Positions 23,707-34,794 of a DNA stretch of 64,000 bases are shown here, piece after piece. Origin of the DNA: Ectobius pallidus. Taxonomy: Eukaryota > Arthropoda > Insecta > Blattodea > Ectobiidae. The stretch is from contig CAXKWD010000007.1 of NCBI GenBank assembly GCA_964059195.1, forward strand, positions 151,983,269 through 152,047,268, written 5' to 3'. Position numbers and translations under genes: made by a program. The number at the start of each line of letters is the position of its first letter. Positions within the stretch are counted from its first letter, which is position 1. A model generated the notes under the pieces. That model was not told the DNA's origin. It searched no databases and saw only the letters and a list, made by a program, of their open reading frames with translations.

Positions 23707-24245
23707 GTAATAATAATAATATTTATTTATTTATCTGTTATTAAACTTATACAAAGTAATAGACATCAAGTTAAAAATTCTACAACTATTAAAGCACCAG
23801 GTCATCTAGATTTGTGTAATCGAAAACCTGTATACTGTAAAATGTCTTGATTTTTAGCCATTGCTCAGTTACTATTTTTAATCTTTTCGAATTAACATTT
23901 CTGGAATTTGGTGGGAGTTTGTTAAAAAGTTTAATTCCGACATTCTTCAAACTGTTCTGACTTTCATTCAATCTTGTAAAATTAGGGACTAAATTATTTT
24001 TATTTCTTGTTTCGTACTGATGTATATCTGACCTAATATTAAAATTATCATAATTATCTTTAACATACTGTAGCATATGTAACATATAAAGACTATTCAA
24101 GGTCATAATGTTCAATTCTATAAAATGGTTTTTGCAAGATTCGGTATTCTTGATGTCCTTTATTACTCTTGGATTTTTTTTGCCAGAAAAAAACTTTCTG
24201 GCACCAGCAGCATTTCCCCAAAGCAGTGTACCTTACTGCAAGTGA
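23707..24245 (-). pseudogene. LINE 3' end (reverse transcriptase C-terminus)
   Basis: The minus-strand frame at 23789-24115 encodes a LINE C-terminal block (YETRNKNNLVP, NVGIKLFNKLP). Upstream, up to about 24240, another frame continues the same protein with LLWGNAAGARKFFSGKK-like residues, so at least one frameshift exists. The 3' UTR ends in (AAT)n at 23707-23725, directly against the satellite. Jockey/CR1-like by its KLFNKLP ending. The 5' part of the element is absent. Confidence 0.85.
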
Positions 24246-24636
24246 ATATGAAAGAAGGCATAGTATGCCTTAATGATCAGGTCAATATTGGTCTATAATT
24301 TTTATTTCCTTATTAAGTAGGTAACCCTCGATACTTCAATATACTGTAGTGAATGCTAACAGTTCCTTCGCTTATTTATTGGATTTACTTTGATTTTTAT
24401 ATAGCTAACTTCAACCATGTGGAAACCTGACTTCTTTCGACAAAAGTTGAAAAAAATCATTAAATGACAGAAAACTTAAACACAGGTGGATTTTTCTTCT
24501 AGAGTTTTAGAAACCCACATTTATTCTGTTTATACTGTCGTAATTTGTTCCGTGTCCATTGAATAGGGTTCGTAGGTTCAGCCTTAAAACATTGGTATGA
24601 ATAGTGACACCTCATAATTGATAGGCCGCTAATTGT

Positions 24637-24670
<34 letters not shown>

Positions 24671-25305
24671 TTTTGAGTGTATTCACCTAGTCGAATTAGC
24701 TGTCCTTCTAGGAGAACAGTTTTGCAAAACTCGGTTTGTTCCAGTAACAATACACCTGCAACAAAGCACAATAACAATGTTTAACAAACTTAATAAATAA
24801 TAATAATAATTATTATTATTACTAAGCCAAATGATTAAGTTAAGATATTTGTGAGTCCTAGAATATTGTATTAGGCCAAATGTTGTTGTATTGAGGGGCT
24901 GTGATATACCACGTATTAGCAAGTCTGCATACAAAATACTGCACTTTATGAGTTTTACGATGATTCTTGAGTCAGACTTTAAAAAAAGATAAAAATAACG
25001 AATCTTACTGACTGAAAAATTACTACTGGTGGCTCGCGGATGGTTCGTGCCTTTCCCATGGATCATTATAGGTTTGCTATGAAAATAATTTCAACGAACG
25101 GCTCGCGAACCGTCGGCTCGCTTATGTATAGCCGGCTTAATTATCGTGGACTTTAAGAATACCAGAACGTGCATAAACGCCGAAAATGTAAGGTCATATT
25201 TCAAAGTAGAATACTGTACTTCTACCTATAGTAGACCTACTTGTGGTACGGGTAAAGAAAATAAACAGGTTGAGCAAAGCAGTTGTTTCATTTCTTAAAG
25301 ATTTA
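24246..25305. other. Unannotated stretch with poly-T
   Basis: A T28 run occupies about 24639-24666 and a mixed AAT/TTA patch lies near 24795-24820. The rest has no recognised element or gene. Confidence 0.5.
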
Positions 25306-25313
25306 CTGATCAT

Positions 25314-25775
25314 TAAGGGGCGGATTTCTATGATCTAAAAAATAGGATATATGCATGCATTTATGACCTAAAAAAACATTAAAATATGACCAATAAAATT
25401 TAAAATATGACTTTACCACTTACACATTTTGTATTTTTTAAAGTTTCATTACAATTAATTTCATTAAAATATAATGTTAATTATTTAAAATATCTATAAT
25501 TTATTCTAAAAAAGTATCAGAATAATGCAAAATTTACAAAATATGAAACTTCAAAATTTCTTTAATATGCACACAAATACGCCGAAAAATGACCTAAAAT
25601 GCATATTCATACTAAATATGCTACAATAGTTGAAAATTTCTTAAATATGAAGTTATAGGCACAATAAAAGCCGTCCCATTTTCACCAGGATGCTTGGAAT
25701 CGGGTTTAAATTAGTCGGAAACCCGAAATAATGCAAAAGGGAAAAATATGATATGTCATAGAAATCCGCTCCCTA
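25314..25775. mobile_element. hAT MITE, TAAGGGGCGG family
   Basis: A 462-bp element with TIRs TAAGGGGCGGATTTCTATGA and its near-perfect complement ending CCGCTCCCTA. Target duplication CTGATCAT is perfect at 25306-25313 and 25776-25783. The interior repeats motifs such as GCATGCATTTATGACCTA and AAATATGA. Non-coding. Confidence 0.95.
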
Positions 25776-25783
25776 CTGATCAT

Positions 25784-26432
25784 GCATAGCAGTTGTTTAC
25801 AATCTTCCGCGTGTGAACAATCTCCCTGTAAATTACTTTGTTGCTTAATGGGCGAAGATATTTCGAATCATGGCCTACCCTGAATGAAAAATAAGTTGGA
25901 GACAGGACGGGCTTTGCGCAGGGGAAACGCTTCGTTAGAGCTGTCAAGATGTTGTCTGTGAAGAAATTAGCCTTACCAGGTAAAATATTGACCCTAATAA
26001 ATAACGCATGCTGTTGATGTTGCCGGGATTCTGCTGTGGGCTGCAAGCCAAGATTTGCAGACACTGAAAAAGTCACATTCTCAGAACTTTTTATTTTTCT
26101 TATGCTATGTTAAAAGTCATGACATCACAATTTTATATTATTTTATTTTTCTTTAATTTTTTCTTTTCTTTGATTTAACTTTGGAGGAACTAAGGGCCAA
26201 GTTACTTGATGGCCGCCCCAAAATTGCTTAATTTTATTCGTAATAACTTAACCGTAGGCTTACCACCCATAAAGAGTATGCATAAAGTTTATTATAGGCT
26301 TAGTAATCACCGACTCAACGGTAAATAGATATTATAATTTTTTCTAGACAGTCGAAGGTAAAAGAAGCAGTTTTAACGATATACGATATTAATTAAAAGG
26401 AGAAAATTATGCTCTGAGTGTTATAAAATTAT
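25784..26432. other. Unannotated stretch
   Basis: Contains a minus-strand open frame of 98 codons (25780-26076) that begins inside the MITE flank and resembles no family I know. No repeat recognised. Confidence 0.5.
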
Positions 26433-27245
26433 TTATTTATTTATTTATTTATTATGCCAACTACAGGAATAAATCCCAATTACAGTTGTCGTAGTTTCGC
26501 CAATACGTATTGTACAATATAAAAATACAATACAATAGATGAATTAATGTGTGAGGTAAAGAAGAAAATACATGGATGTTTTGCAATAACTACAATTAAT
26601 GTAACAAGACAATCTAAAAACTAAGCCAAATCATATGGAATATATATAACAATTTATGAAGAAATTCTATGTACTGATTTAATGATAGGCCTAAGTCAAA
26701 ATCCAGAAGAGCATTTTGAAGTGATAGAGAATTATATTGTTTACATATTTGTATTAAAGATTAACATTCTAATATTTTTTTACTTAATGACAGGAATATA
26801 TAACAATTCCCTATTCCTTAAATGTAATTGTACTACATGAAATTTAATACGTTTTAAAAGTTCATTACTCTCAATTATACCATTGATAACTTTATATAAG
26901 AATAACTGTTGCACTGCCAACCTTCTACCAATTAAAGTAACAAAATTAAACTCATTTAATAAAGTATTATAAGAATTTCTATCATTTAAAGCAGATCTAC
27001 CATATTTTTAAACATATATAGGCCTATCGAAGAAAACTCTTGTTAATTTTTTCTGTGTCATTAATATGAGTTTTATACAATGGTGACCATATAACTGATG
27101 CATATGACACGCCAGGGTGACCAACTTTGAATGCTTCGCATGGGCAAAAAATTGCTCTTTTAGTTAAGAATAATTGTATATAATTATTACATAGACTCAG
27201 TCTGATATAAGTTACATTTAAAATGTAAAAATTCATTTTCAGCCG
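26433..27245 (-). pseudogene. LINE 3' end, Jockey/CR1-like
   Basis: The minus strand from about 27240 encodes VSYASVIWSPLYKTHIN (the SY.S.IW.P block after the RT palm), then after a stop SALNDRNSYNTLLNEF and related residues down to about 26770. A (TTTA)n tract at 26433-26452 is the 3' tail. Several stops and frameshifts; N-terminal two thirds absent. Confidence 0.85.
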
Positions 27246-28320
27246 AATATTAACTCTGAAATTCCATATAAGTGATGCACATAAAAATTAGCATATAAAT
27301 TATAAATAATAATAGTGGTAATATTATTAATAAATAACAGTTGCCATTACAAGATCGGAGAATAAACGATTATTCGTTGACACGCAAGCTTTATAATAGG
27401 TTTGTTCCAGCAGCGTTGAGAAACCGCCAACAAAAGCCCGACGCATCCAAACAATGTCAAATGTTGGATAAAGGCATTCCAGCAGCAACAATTTTTACCA
27501 AAGTTCGGTATAGACTTGCCTCAGATCTGTCGCCCTAGAAAGGGTTTCACGCATTGAGGACAACCTTAAAACTGAAGGTGCCGGGTTCACTCTTGCGTTA
27601 AAACGACTCTGCGCAAATTGTTGCCTAGCAATGTGCACATTTTTGACTTTATGTAAGGAAAATAAGTAATGTATTTCTGAATGTCAAGGTGGGCACGCGG
27701 TTTAAAGGGTGGACGGCGCGAGTTGATCTCGCCGTGTCCATACGGTGCCGGTGGGGTTAGGCTTGACTCTCCCATAGCCCGCTGGTATGCTATGACATAG
27801 GAGCGGGCTATGATTCCACATTTCTGGAGGGTCTTGTAATCTCATCGCAACGTATTAGTTCTGGGTCCCCCTTTGCCCAGGTGCTGACTAAGCACCAGCC
27901 TTGACTGGATTTTTGCCACGTGGTGCCAAAGTTCGAATCCCACCTCATGCATATTTTTTTATTTTTAATATTATCGTATATTTAATTTTACCTTGAAGAC
28001 TATTACTATTTTATGTATGAAAATTTATTTTATAAAAGTATTATATATAAATATGTGTATTATGTTCAGTAAATAATTAATTTTGCATACCATACATTTT
28101 ATTAAAAATATGTTATGGAACTCAGATAAAATTGTACATTTACATAATTAACTGTTATTATTCATAATCACATTGGTAAGTTTAATATACTTGAATTAAT
28201 CACTGTTATTGGCAACAGTTTCTCAATTAAGTTTAATTCTTTAATAAATATTTTACTGAAAATGTGAAATCGAATATTAACTCTCAACTTGAACACAGTT
28301 CAGTTGATTTTATTAGAGTG
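27246..28320. other. Mostly unannotated; possible SINE-like patch
   Basis: Around 27680-27950 the composition becomes GC-richer and includes a tRNA-like AAGTTCGAATCCCACCTC near 27929-27946 and a small hairpin GGTGCTGACTAAGCACC near 27880-27896. No A box or target duplication was found. The rest is AT-rich with no recognised element. Confidence 0.4.
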
Positions 28321-28324
28321 CTAA

Positions 28325-28500
28325 TAATAAAATAATGGAAGAGAGTTCGTAATAATAACAGTAATAATAATAAATAATGATAATAAAAAGTAATGATAAT
28401 AAAAATAATAATGATAATAATTGTAATCAAAATAATAATAATAAAAATAATAATATTAATCATAATAATAAAAATAATAGTCATCAAAGTAATAATAATA
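28325..28500. repeat. Degenerate (AAT)n tract
   Basis: Interrupted AAT/AATG/AAAAT units. The poly-asparagine and poly-isoleucine open frames that cross it are translation artefacts of the microsatellite. Confidence 0.9.
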
Positions 28501-28793
28501 TTTTCATTTCATTTATTTATTTAAAGTTTCTACAGACACTTTTTACAACTTTTAAATAGCAGGCATTTTATTTATGATATAGGATGATTGATGATACAGG
28601 AATGATAGTGATGGTGATGTTGATGATATACAATAATAATACATCTATTACAACACCCAGACAGATTTTATAAGTAGGATTTATAGACTTCAATGCATAA
28701 CAGATGACATTTACAAACAGGAATTAGGCCTACATAATAATACATAATAAGACATCTAACTTGTGTGTCAAATCAGCAGTGTAAGCATCATTG

Positions 28794-28846
<53 letters not shown>

Positions 28847-28975
28847 CAACATAATAATAATAATAAAACTAATGATAATAGTAAAAATAATAATAAAACT
28901 AATTATAATATTAAAAATAATAATAATAATCATCATCATCATAATAATAATCATATTAATAACAATAATATTAAT
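28794..28975. repeat. (AAT)n microsatellite, long
   Basis: A pure AAT stretch at 28794-28846 and then interrupted units to about 28975. Long Asn-rich and Ile-rich open frames on both strands are artefacts. Confidence 0.95.
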
Positions 28976-29299
28976 AATTTGCAGAAATGTTATGGCTCAT
29001 TTTTAAAGTATTTCTAACTCATAAAAATCCGGGCCTTGCTCATTACCAGAAAAATTAAACTTTAATACTCCTACAATTAATAACAATTTAAAACATTTGC
29101 GCTAAGCTAAATTAATTATAGTGGTACTATTGTTGCGATGACCTCGTTAGGGTGTAAGCAACTCTGTCACATGACAATGGAAAGGTACGGCGCTCCTGCT
29201 ATTTGGCACAAGTCAGACACCAAACACAATACGTCACTGATATATTACTGTGGCTGTTTGTTTCCAATTACTACAAGGTAACATTTATACTTGACTAGA

Positions 29300-29490
29300 T
29301 TACCTGGAACAATGCCCTTACATTCTATTCTCATCCGAAAAATAGGTACGCCTACTATAGGTTGTGAAAGTATTGTCTTCAACCCTGAAACACATTGTCA
29401 AGTTTACAACATAAATACACGTTTTAAGGTTCCTGAATCCAAACGTGCTGTTTTCAGAAAAAAGTGTGCGTGGAACGCCACGTGACAGAA
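29300..29490 (+). repeat. Fragment related to the 30,059-30,865 TIR element
   Basis: The blocks AAAATAGGTACGCCTACTATAGG, CACGTTTTAAGG and CCTGAATCCAAA match, in order, the left part of the 30059-30865 element and of 45975-46260. It runs into TGGAACGCCACGTGACAG, also present next to the minisatellite at 54735-54760. Confidence 0.65.
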
Positions 29491-29990
29491 GTGAAAATTG
29501 TTTTTATTTTTGGATTTTTAACTTTTGGGTTATTGGACTTTTTAACTTTTGGATTATTAGATTTTTTAAATTTTGGATTGTTGGACTTTTTAATATTGGG
29601 TTTTTAGACTTTTTAAATTTTGAATGTTTGGATTTTTAAAAAATTGTTGATCTTTCAATTTTTTAAATTTTGGAATTGTGGATTTTTAACTTTGGCTCTT
29701 TGATTTTTTATTTTTTGGATTTCAATTTTTTAATTTTGGATTTTTAGATTTAAAAATTTTGTATTTTATAATTTTTATTTTTATTTTTAAATTTTGGATT
29801 TTTTATTTTTAAATTTTGGATTTTTTATTTTTAAATTTTGGTTTTTTATATCTTTTATTATTTTATTTTTAAAATTCAAAATTTTTGGATTTTTTAGTGT
29901 TGGATCTTTGAATTTTTTAATTTTGGAATATTGGATTTTTTTAATTTATGGATCTTTGACTTTTTTTATTTTTTTATTTTTACCAACGGA
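29490..29990. repeat. AT minisatellite, TTTTTGGATTTTTAA type
   Basis: Irregular tandem units of roughly 12-17 bp built from TTTTTGGAT and TTTTTAATTTTGG. A mirror-image tract of the same units lies at 54138-54735. The hydrophobic Phe/Leu/Trp open frames across it are artefacts of the repeat. Confidence 0.85.
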
Positions 29991-30058
29991 ATTTTACATC
30001 ATGAAAAGAATTTATTTTAGTACGATATTAAAATTAACACGAACAAAATTGATTTTTT

Positions 30059-30865
30059 ACTTCCTCTGCCCGTACCATAGGTACTATAGGTAGAGGAAGT
30101 ATTGTTTTAGACCCCAAAATTCGAAGTTGAGTTTTTAGCATATATATACACGTTTCAAGGCCCCCTGAATCCAAAAATACTATTTTTGGAAACATGTCTG
30201 TGTGTCTGTCTGTCTGTCTGTGAACACTCTAGCTCCAAAACGGAAAATCGTATGAAAACGAAATTTCGTATTTGGGTCAGGTACCTTCTGAAGATGTGAG
30301 GATAAGATTGGCGACTATTTTCTCTTATTTTTAAGGGGACTTTACATGAAGAAATTTTCGTTTTTCGCGATTTTCTCGAAAACGGCTCTAACGATTTTCT
30401 TTAAAATTTGCACATGTGTTCCTTTTACTGAGAGCTAAAATTTTTATTTGAAACTTTTTTCGAAAAAATTCTCTGAGGCTAGTTACAAGCCACCCACTGT
30501 TCACCCACTGTTTGTAGAAAGTTTTCTTGCGTGATGAACAACTGCATATGCGCTCTTTCGCGGCCTTTTATTCTATTTAAGAATGTGAAGTGAGAAAGAT
30601 GTATTGTTCGCCATGCATAGAGTGAAGACGTATCTGAGGGAAATATTCGATAAATTTCGGAAATTATATTTTACGGCGGAAAGTTCAATAAACGTCTGCA
30701 GTCACTTGTTCTTTTTTTTTTAAGTTTGTTATATAGGCTAGCCTGCACTTTTAGTCGCATCATTGAAAGAAGAGGTATTTATAGGATAATTAGCGTAAAA
30801 TTGTGTCTTGCGATTCTGTACAAGGATATGTGAATACTGCTAACTTTTATTTGGGCAGAGGAAGT
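30059..30865. mobile_element. 807-bp element with ACTTCCTCTGCCC termini
   Basis: Perfect 13-bp inverted termini ACTTCCTCTGCCC (30059-30071) and GGGCAGAGGAAGT (30853-30865). The first 42 bp also form an imperfect palindrome with a second AGAGGAAGT at 30092-30100. Interior phrases GTCTGTGTGTCTGTCTGTC and TCGAAAACGGCTCTAACG are typical of non-autonomous repeats. No convincing target duplication; similarity to other copies (GGAAGTTATGTGACT) extends beyond the right terminus, so the boundary may be further right. Confidence 0.6.
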
Positions 30866-31887
30866 TATGTGACTTTCACATCAGATTTTTTTAAATACAG
30901 ACTATTTATTGCAGATTTCAGCTGCTACTCTGAAGGTCTCTAGATCGTTCCGTGTTCTATAGTAATCGATACTACACCAGTTTCGAAATCATAAACAGTT
31001 TCGAAATGAGTGTCATTATGATACACGTAATAAGCGTATTATAATATAGTCGAACAAAAATTAAATTGTGAGTGTGTAATAGATTGGATAAAAAGAAAAT
31101 TACGACGAACGTTAAAATAAAATAAAATAAAATAAGAATGACCTTCAACTACCATAAAATGTTAATTAATGTGTCTGGCATCCCTGACACATTGAAGATA
31201 AAATCCTTCATCCTGTGGAACTTGATCCGATGCGGCCATCGTGATTCATTTGTCAGTAAAAAACAAGTTTAGATAAGACATAGGAATTGGGTCGGAGATA
31301 AAGAGCGACAGAAGCGCTTTGGCGAAACTGGAGCTCCCAAGAAATTAAAGCATCTCTGTCACAACAAGTAATTTAGGAAATGAGGAAACTCAATAGCACT
31401 TGATGGATTTTGGTTCCTGATCCCTCACATAAATCTATCTAAATCGAATAATTCACCTGAAGTCTTTTCAGTCTCTGAAGAAGTGGTTTCTACATTCTTC
31501 TAGTTTCAAAATATATTATATTTGATTTGGTGTTTCCCTGCAAACAGAGAGGAAATATTTTACTAGTACAATTCAGGTATTCAGTTGTGAAATTAATTGA
31601 TGATGGCCTTGCTTGGTTGCCATAGCAAACTGGGCAAGAAGAGCAACACTGAAATATATCAATCATGATTAACGTTTGGATGTTAATGATATGTCATATT
31701 TTTATCCTGGCCTCCATTCTCACCGCAAACACAAATTAAACTCGAATTGCACTCTTATTATTCTAATCGAACCGTTTTTATTTTGCATATATAGTCATAT
31801 TTTGGCCATTTTCTGCCCAGCTAACTGAACTAATCTTCTTCCTCTTGACATAAAAATAATTCATTTTTACATTAAAAAAACCACACA
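30866..31887. other. Unannotated stretch
   Basis: No gene recognised. The segment 31545-31600 (ACAGAGAGGAAAT, TAGTACAATTCA) is shared with 52970-53000, and ATTCAGTTGTGAAATTAATTG near 31580 with 57360-57385, so these flank pieces of an undefined repeat. Confidence 0.45.
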
Positions 31888-31890
31888 CAC

Positions 31891-31936
<46 letters not shown>

Positions 31937-32933
31937 TTATTGCCAGTATACAATAGGTGTTTCAGGCATAGTCAGGATTTAATACATCAATTTTTACTCA
32001 TTAAGCCTATAATAAATTTGTATATTAAATACCTTTTGTGTTTCATTTAGTGACAATTTTTAGTATAATTATATATCAAACAATATGCTAGCTTTATAAT
32101 TGATGACACTAAACTAAATTAATACATATCTATACTAAGACGTATCTGTAACATTAAGATACAAATATTCAATTATTATTAAAATATCTCATATGTCTAT
32201 ATACAGTATAATATAAATACCATTGTCAAGTTATGCTACATATCATACAAGATTTTAAGAATGGATTGTATTTTAACAATTTTAAAACAAATATACATTA
32301 AAATCATTGTCAGTCAGTGTTATAATATAAATTATTTCAGTATATATGTACAGTTTAAAATATAAATATAGATACAATTTTTAAGTTACACATTATAATT
32401 TTAGAAAGACTAATTAAAGCAGATTTCGTCAATAAGTTATTTCTAAAGTCAGTACCTACGTGTTCGTCTATTTTTCATCAATAAATTCTTCTATCCTATA
32501 CAATGGTCTTTCTATTAGATACTTCTTTAGTTCCAATTTTAGCTTGTTGCCAGTAAACATTTTCAAATTTAATGGTAATTTATTATATAATTTGACTCCC
32601 ATAATTAAAGGGTCCTTTTCAATGTATTTCTGTTTATATACACGCCTGTATAGGTCACATCTGTTCCTGATGTTGTGATCATTTAGTTCATTACTACGTT
32701 TAATCTTATCAGAATATCGTAGCACTAATAATAGTATTACCCTATACACATACAGTGATACAACAGTTAATAATCCTTTTTCTTTAAATAGTACTTTGCA
32801 AGACCGTTTCTTATCAACATTTAACATTATCCGTAGACATTTCTTTTGCAGTACTAGTAGTCTATTTATATGAGTATTAGATGCTGCACCCCATACTTCT
32901 ATTCCATAGCTAAGCTGTGGGTATAAGTTATTC
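31888..32933 (-). pseudogene. Jockey/CR1-like LINE, 3' segment
   Basis: The minus-strand frame (32468 to about 32926) encodes LSYGIEVWGAASNTHINRLL, LQKKCLRIMLNVDKK and GVKLYNKLPLNLK, the C-terminal part of a non-LTR reverse transcriptase. A 3' UTR of about 500 bp ends in (AAT)n at 31888-31935. It continues the protein in 33932-34283. The base run GTTATTC (32927-32933) is the left copy of a target duplication made by the SINE that follows. Confidence 0.93.
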
Positions 32934-33114
32934 CTCTGGGTCGCGAGCGACCCCTGGTGATCCCGTAAGGGGATATTCACAGCGGATTTGTTACCGGGGT
33001 GCGCCAGTCCCCTACCTACTTAAACCTAAGGACACATACACACACCCAGTCCTGAACCCGGGAAAGAAATTTTTCACTACTGAAAAATCCCCAACCCGGC
33101 CGGCCAAAATATAT
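32934..33114 (-). mobile_element. SINE fragment inserted in the LINE
   Basis: About 181 bp with CCGGCCGGGTTGGGGATTTT, GGGTGTGTGTATGTGTCC and TTAGGTTTAAGTAGGTAGG on the minus strand, phrases typical of insect SINE bodies. The 7-bp duplication GTTATTC lies at 32927-32933 and, split by the Helitron, at 33115-33118 plus 33932-33934. Removing it together with the Helitron joins the LINE codons for MNN and LYPQLSYG in frame. Confidence 0.8.
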
Positions 33115-33118
33115 GTTA

Positions 33119-33931
33119 CTAGCTTAAAAGGCCCGGCGTCGCCCGGGTTTTTTATTTTGTAATTGGAAATTAACTTATGAAGGACTTTAGATGTATAAAT
33201 TCTAGGTCCTTATATAGGTATTTATAATTTGAAGTAGAAAGAACGACTTATCACACTCAAACTATCCCCTAAGAAAATGTTTGAAATAGCTTTTATGGCT
33301 ATATGTAGAATTTTGCATCCCATCGCTTGTACAGTACACAGTAAGCCCGGGAGGGGTTCTAATAAGAAGAAACCGAAATTCCGGTAACATAAAATTGTAT
33401 TATCGTGGATGAAAATTTTGTCTCTCACTGTCATGTTACCATAAAACCGTTTTCGGAATGGAATTAAACAGAAATACAATATCACTTTCATACATCTCTT
33501 CCCAAAACATATTACCTTACCTCGTATTGTTTTCTCTATTTCCAGGCTAGAGGAAGTTATGTGACTGCATTATTTTCGTGGATATTGATAGTTCTCTCAT
33601 TTGTTTCTCTCATTTGTCAAATTTATTCTACTTTCATTTTTTTTCCAATGCCATCTGAGACCCGCTGGTAACAATATGTTTTAATGTCAAATGTGATTTG
33701 GATTCGATAATTCTGTGTAAGAAGGGATTAAGTATTCTCAAAAACATTTGATTTTTGGCATTTAAAATCTGAATTTTTCAAAATCCTTTCTTAGTGAGCA
33801 CTTACATTGTGAAACGAAGATACTGTCAAAATTCCAAGTCTCTACCTATTATAGTTTAGGCTGTACGTTGATTCCTGTCATTCAGTCAGTCATTCAGTCA
33901 GTCAGGACAAAGCCTTTTATATATATAGAGA
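33119..33931 (-). mobile_element. Non-autonomous Helitron, copy A
   Basis: On the minus strand the element starts TCTCTATATATAAAAGG at 33931 after an A and ends with a GC hairpin (CCCGGGCGACGCCGGG) and CTAG at 33119, followed by T. That gives A^T insertion without duplication, the Helitron hallmark. It is 813 bp. No Rep/helicase is encoded; the open frame at 33222-33491 shares a translated block (PLPGLLCTVQAMGCKIL) with copy 51779-52624 only because the DNA is homologous. Confidence 0.93.
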
Positions 33932-34283
33932 TTCATAATACAGGGGTCATTGTAACGAGAAAAGTACTTTAATAGATATATTCCCTTACTAACTTTTTTG
34001 CAAACATGATCAATATGATCTATCCAGTTAAGATGTTTATCAACGACTATACCCAAGAATTTACAATTACTATTTTCAGTTACATTTTCATTACATATTT
34101 TAGCAACAATTTCCCTATTGTTAGTTCTGTATGTAGGGTCAAATTTAATTATATTAGTTTTACCTACATTACAGCTTAGATTATGCATCTTAAAATACTC
34201 TATTAAGGTATCAGTACCAATAGTAATTTGTTCGAGTAACATGTCATCTGAATTATCCCAGCAGATTATAGATGTATCATCAG
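33932..34283 (-). pseudogene. Jockey/CR1-like LINE, middle segment
   Basis: The minus strand encodes DDTSIICWD then CNVGKTNIIKFDP, CKFLGIVVDKHLNW and LLKYFSRYNDPCIM, the thumb side of the reverse transcriptase just after the YADD box. It joins 38289-38815 through the 8-bp duplication ATCATCAG (34276-34283), and 31888-32933 on the other side. Confidence 0.93.
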
Positions 34284-34794
34284 TAGGGACCGGATTTTTA
34301 GGTTTTTACCTATTTTTTTCCTTACTTCCAAAACAAAAAGTGCTCATACACTTTTTCGAATCATGTCCATAGGATTCACCCACATGAATTCTGTGGCACC
34401 TAAAAATACCTAAATGGGGTATGAAAACCTAAATATACCTAAACGGGATATAAAACCTGAAATATCTAATTCAGGCTACTTTTTGTCTTTTTTGTTTGTA
34501 ACCTAAATTTCATATTTTCTTCTTCTTCTTCTTCTTCTGAGGTATTTTATGACCTTGCATCCCGCGGATTTCTACGTCTGCTCTGTCCTAAAGCAAGTTT
34601 ACACAAATTTAAGTCAATTTTGTTAAGTTAAACTTTACAAGTATTATGTATTGAATCCTATGTAGCACATTCAAATTCATTAAACCAATTATTCTACCCG
34701 AAAACGATATTTTGGACAACAAACCTAAAAAAACTATTTCACCTAATGGAAAACCTAAAACAGTGTTTTTAAAAACCTAAAAATCAGGTCCCTA
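34284..34794 (+). mobile_element. hAT family TAGGGACCGG, left arm copy
   Basis: A 511-bp copy with both TIRs (TAGGGACCGGATTTTTAGG and its complement ending GGTCCCTA). It shares about 230 bp at the left end and about 130 bp at the right end with the copies at 37160-38288 and 47286-47938; the centre differs (a CTT repeat near 34516-34538). Its right inner flank is GTGATGAC. Confidence 0.92.

Noticed and set aside
28763..29017. Long Asn-rich and Ile-rich open frames
   Set aside because: They are translations of the AAT microsatellite in different frames and strands.
29445..30093. Hydrophobic open frames resembling membrane proteins
   Set aside because: They are produced by the AT minisatellite; no start context, and the mirrored tract gives unrelated frames.
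33222..33491. Apparent conserved protein shared with 52196-52441
   Set aside because: The match follows from homologous Helitron DNA on opposite strands; frames break outside a short block and no domain is recognisable.
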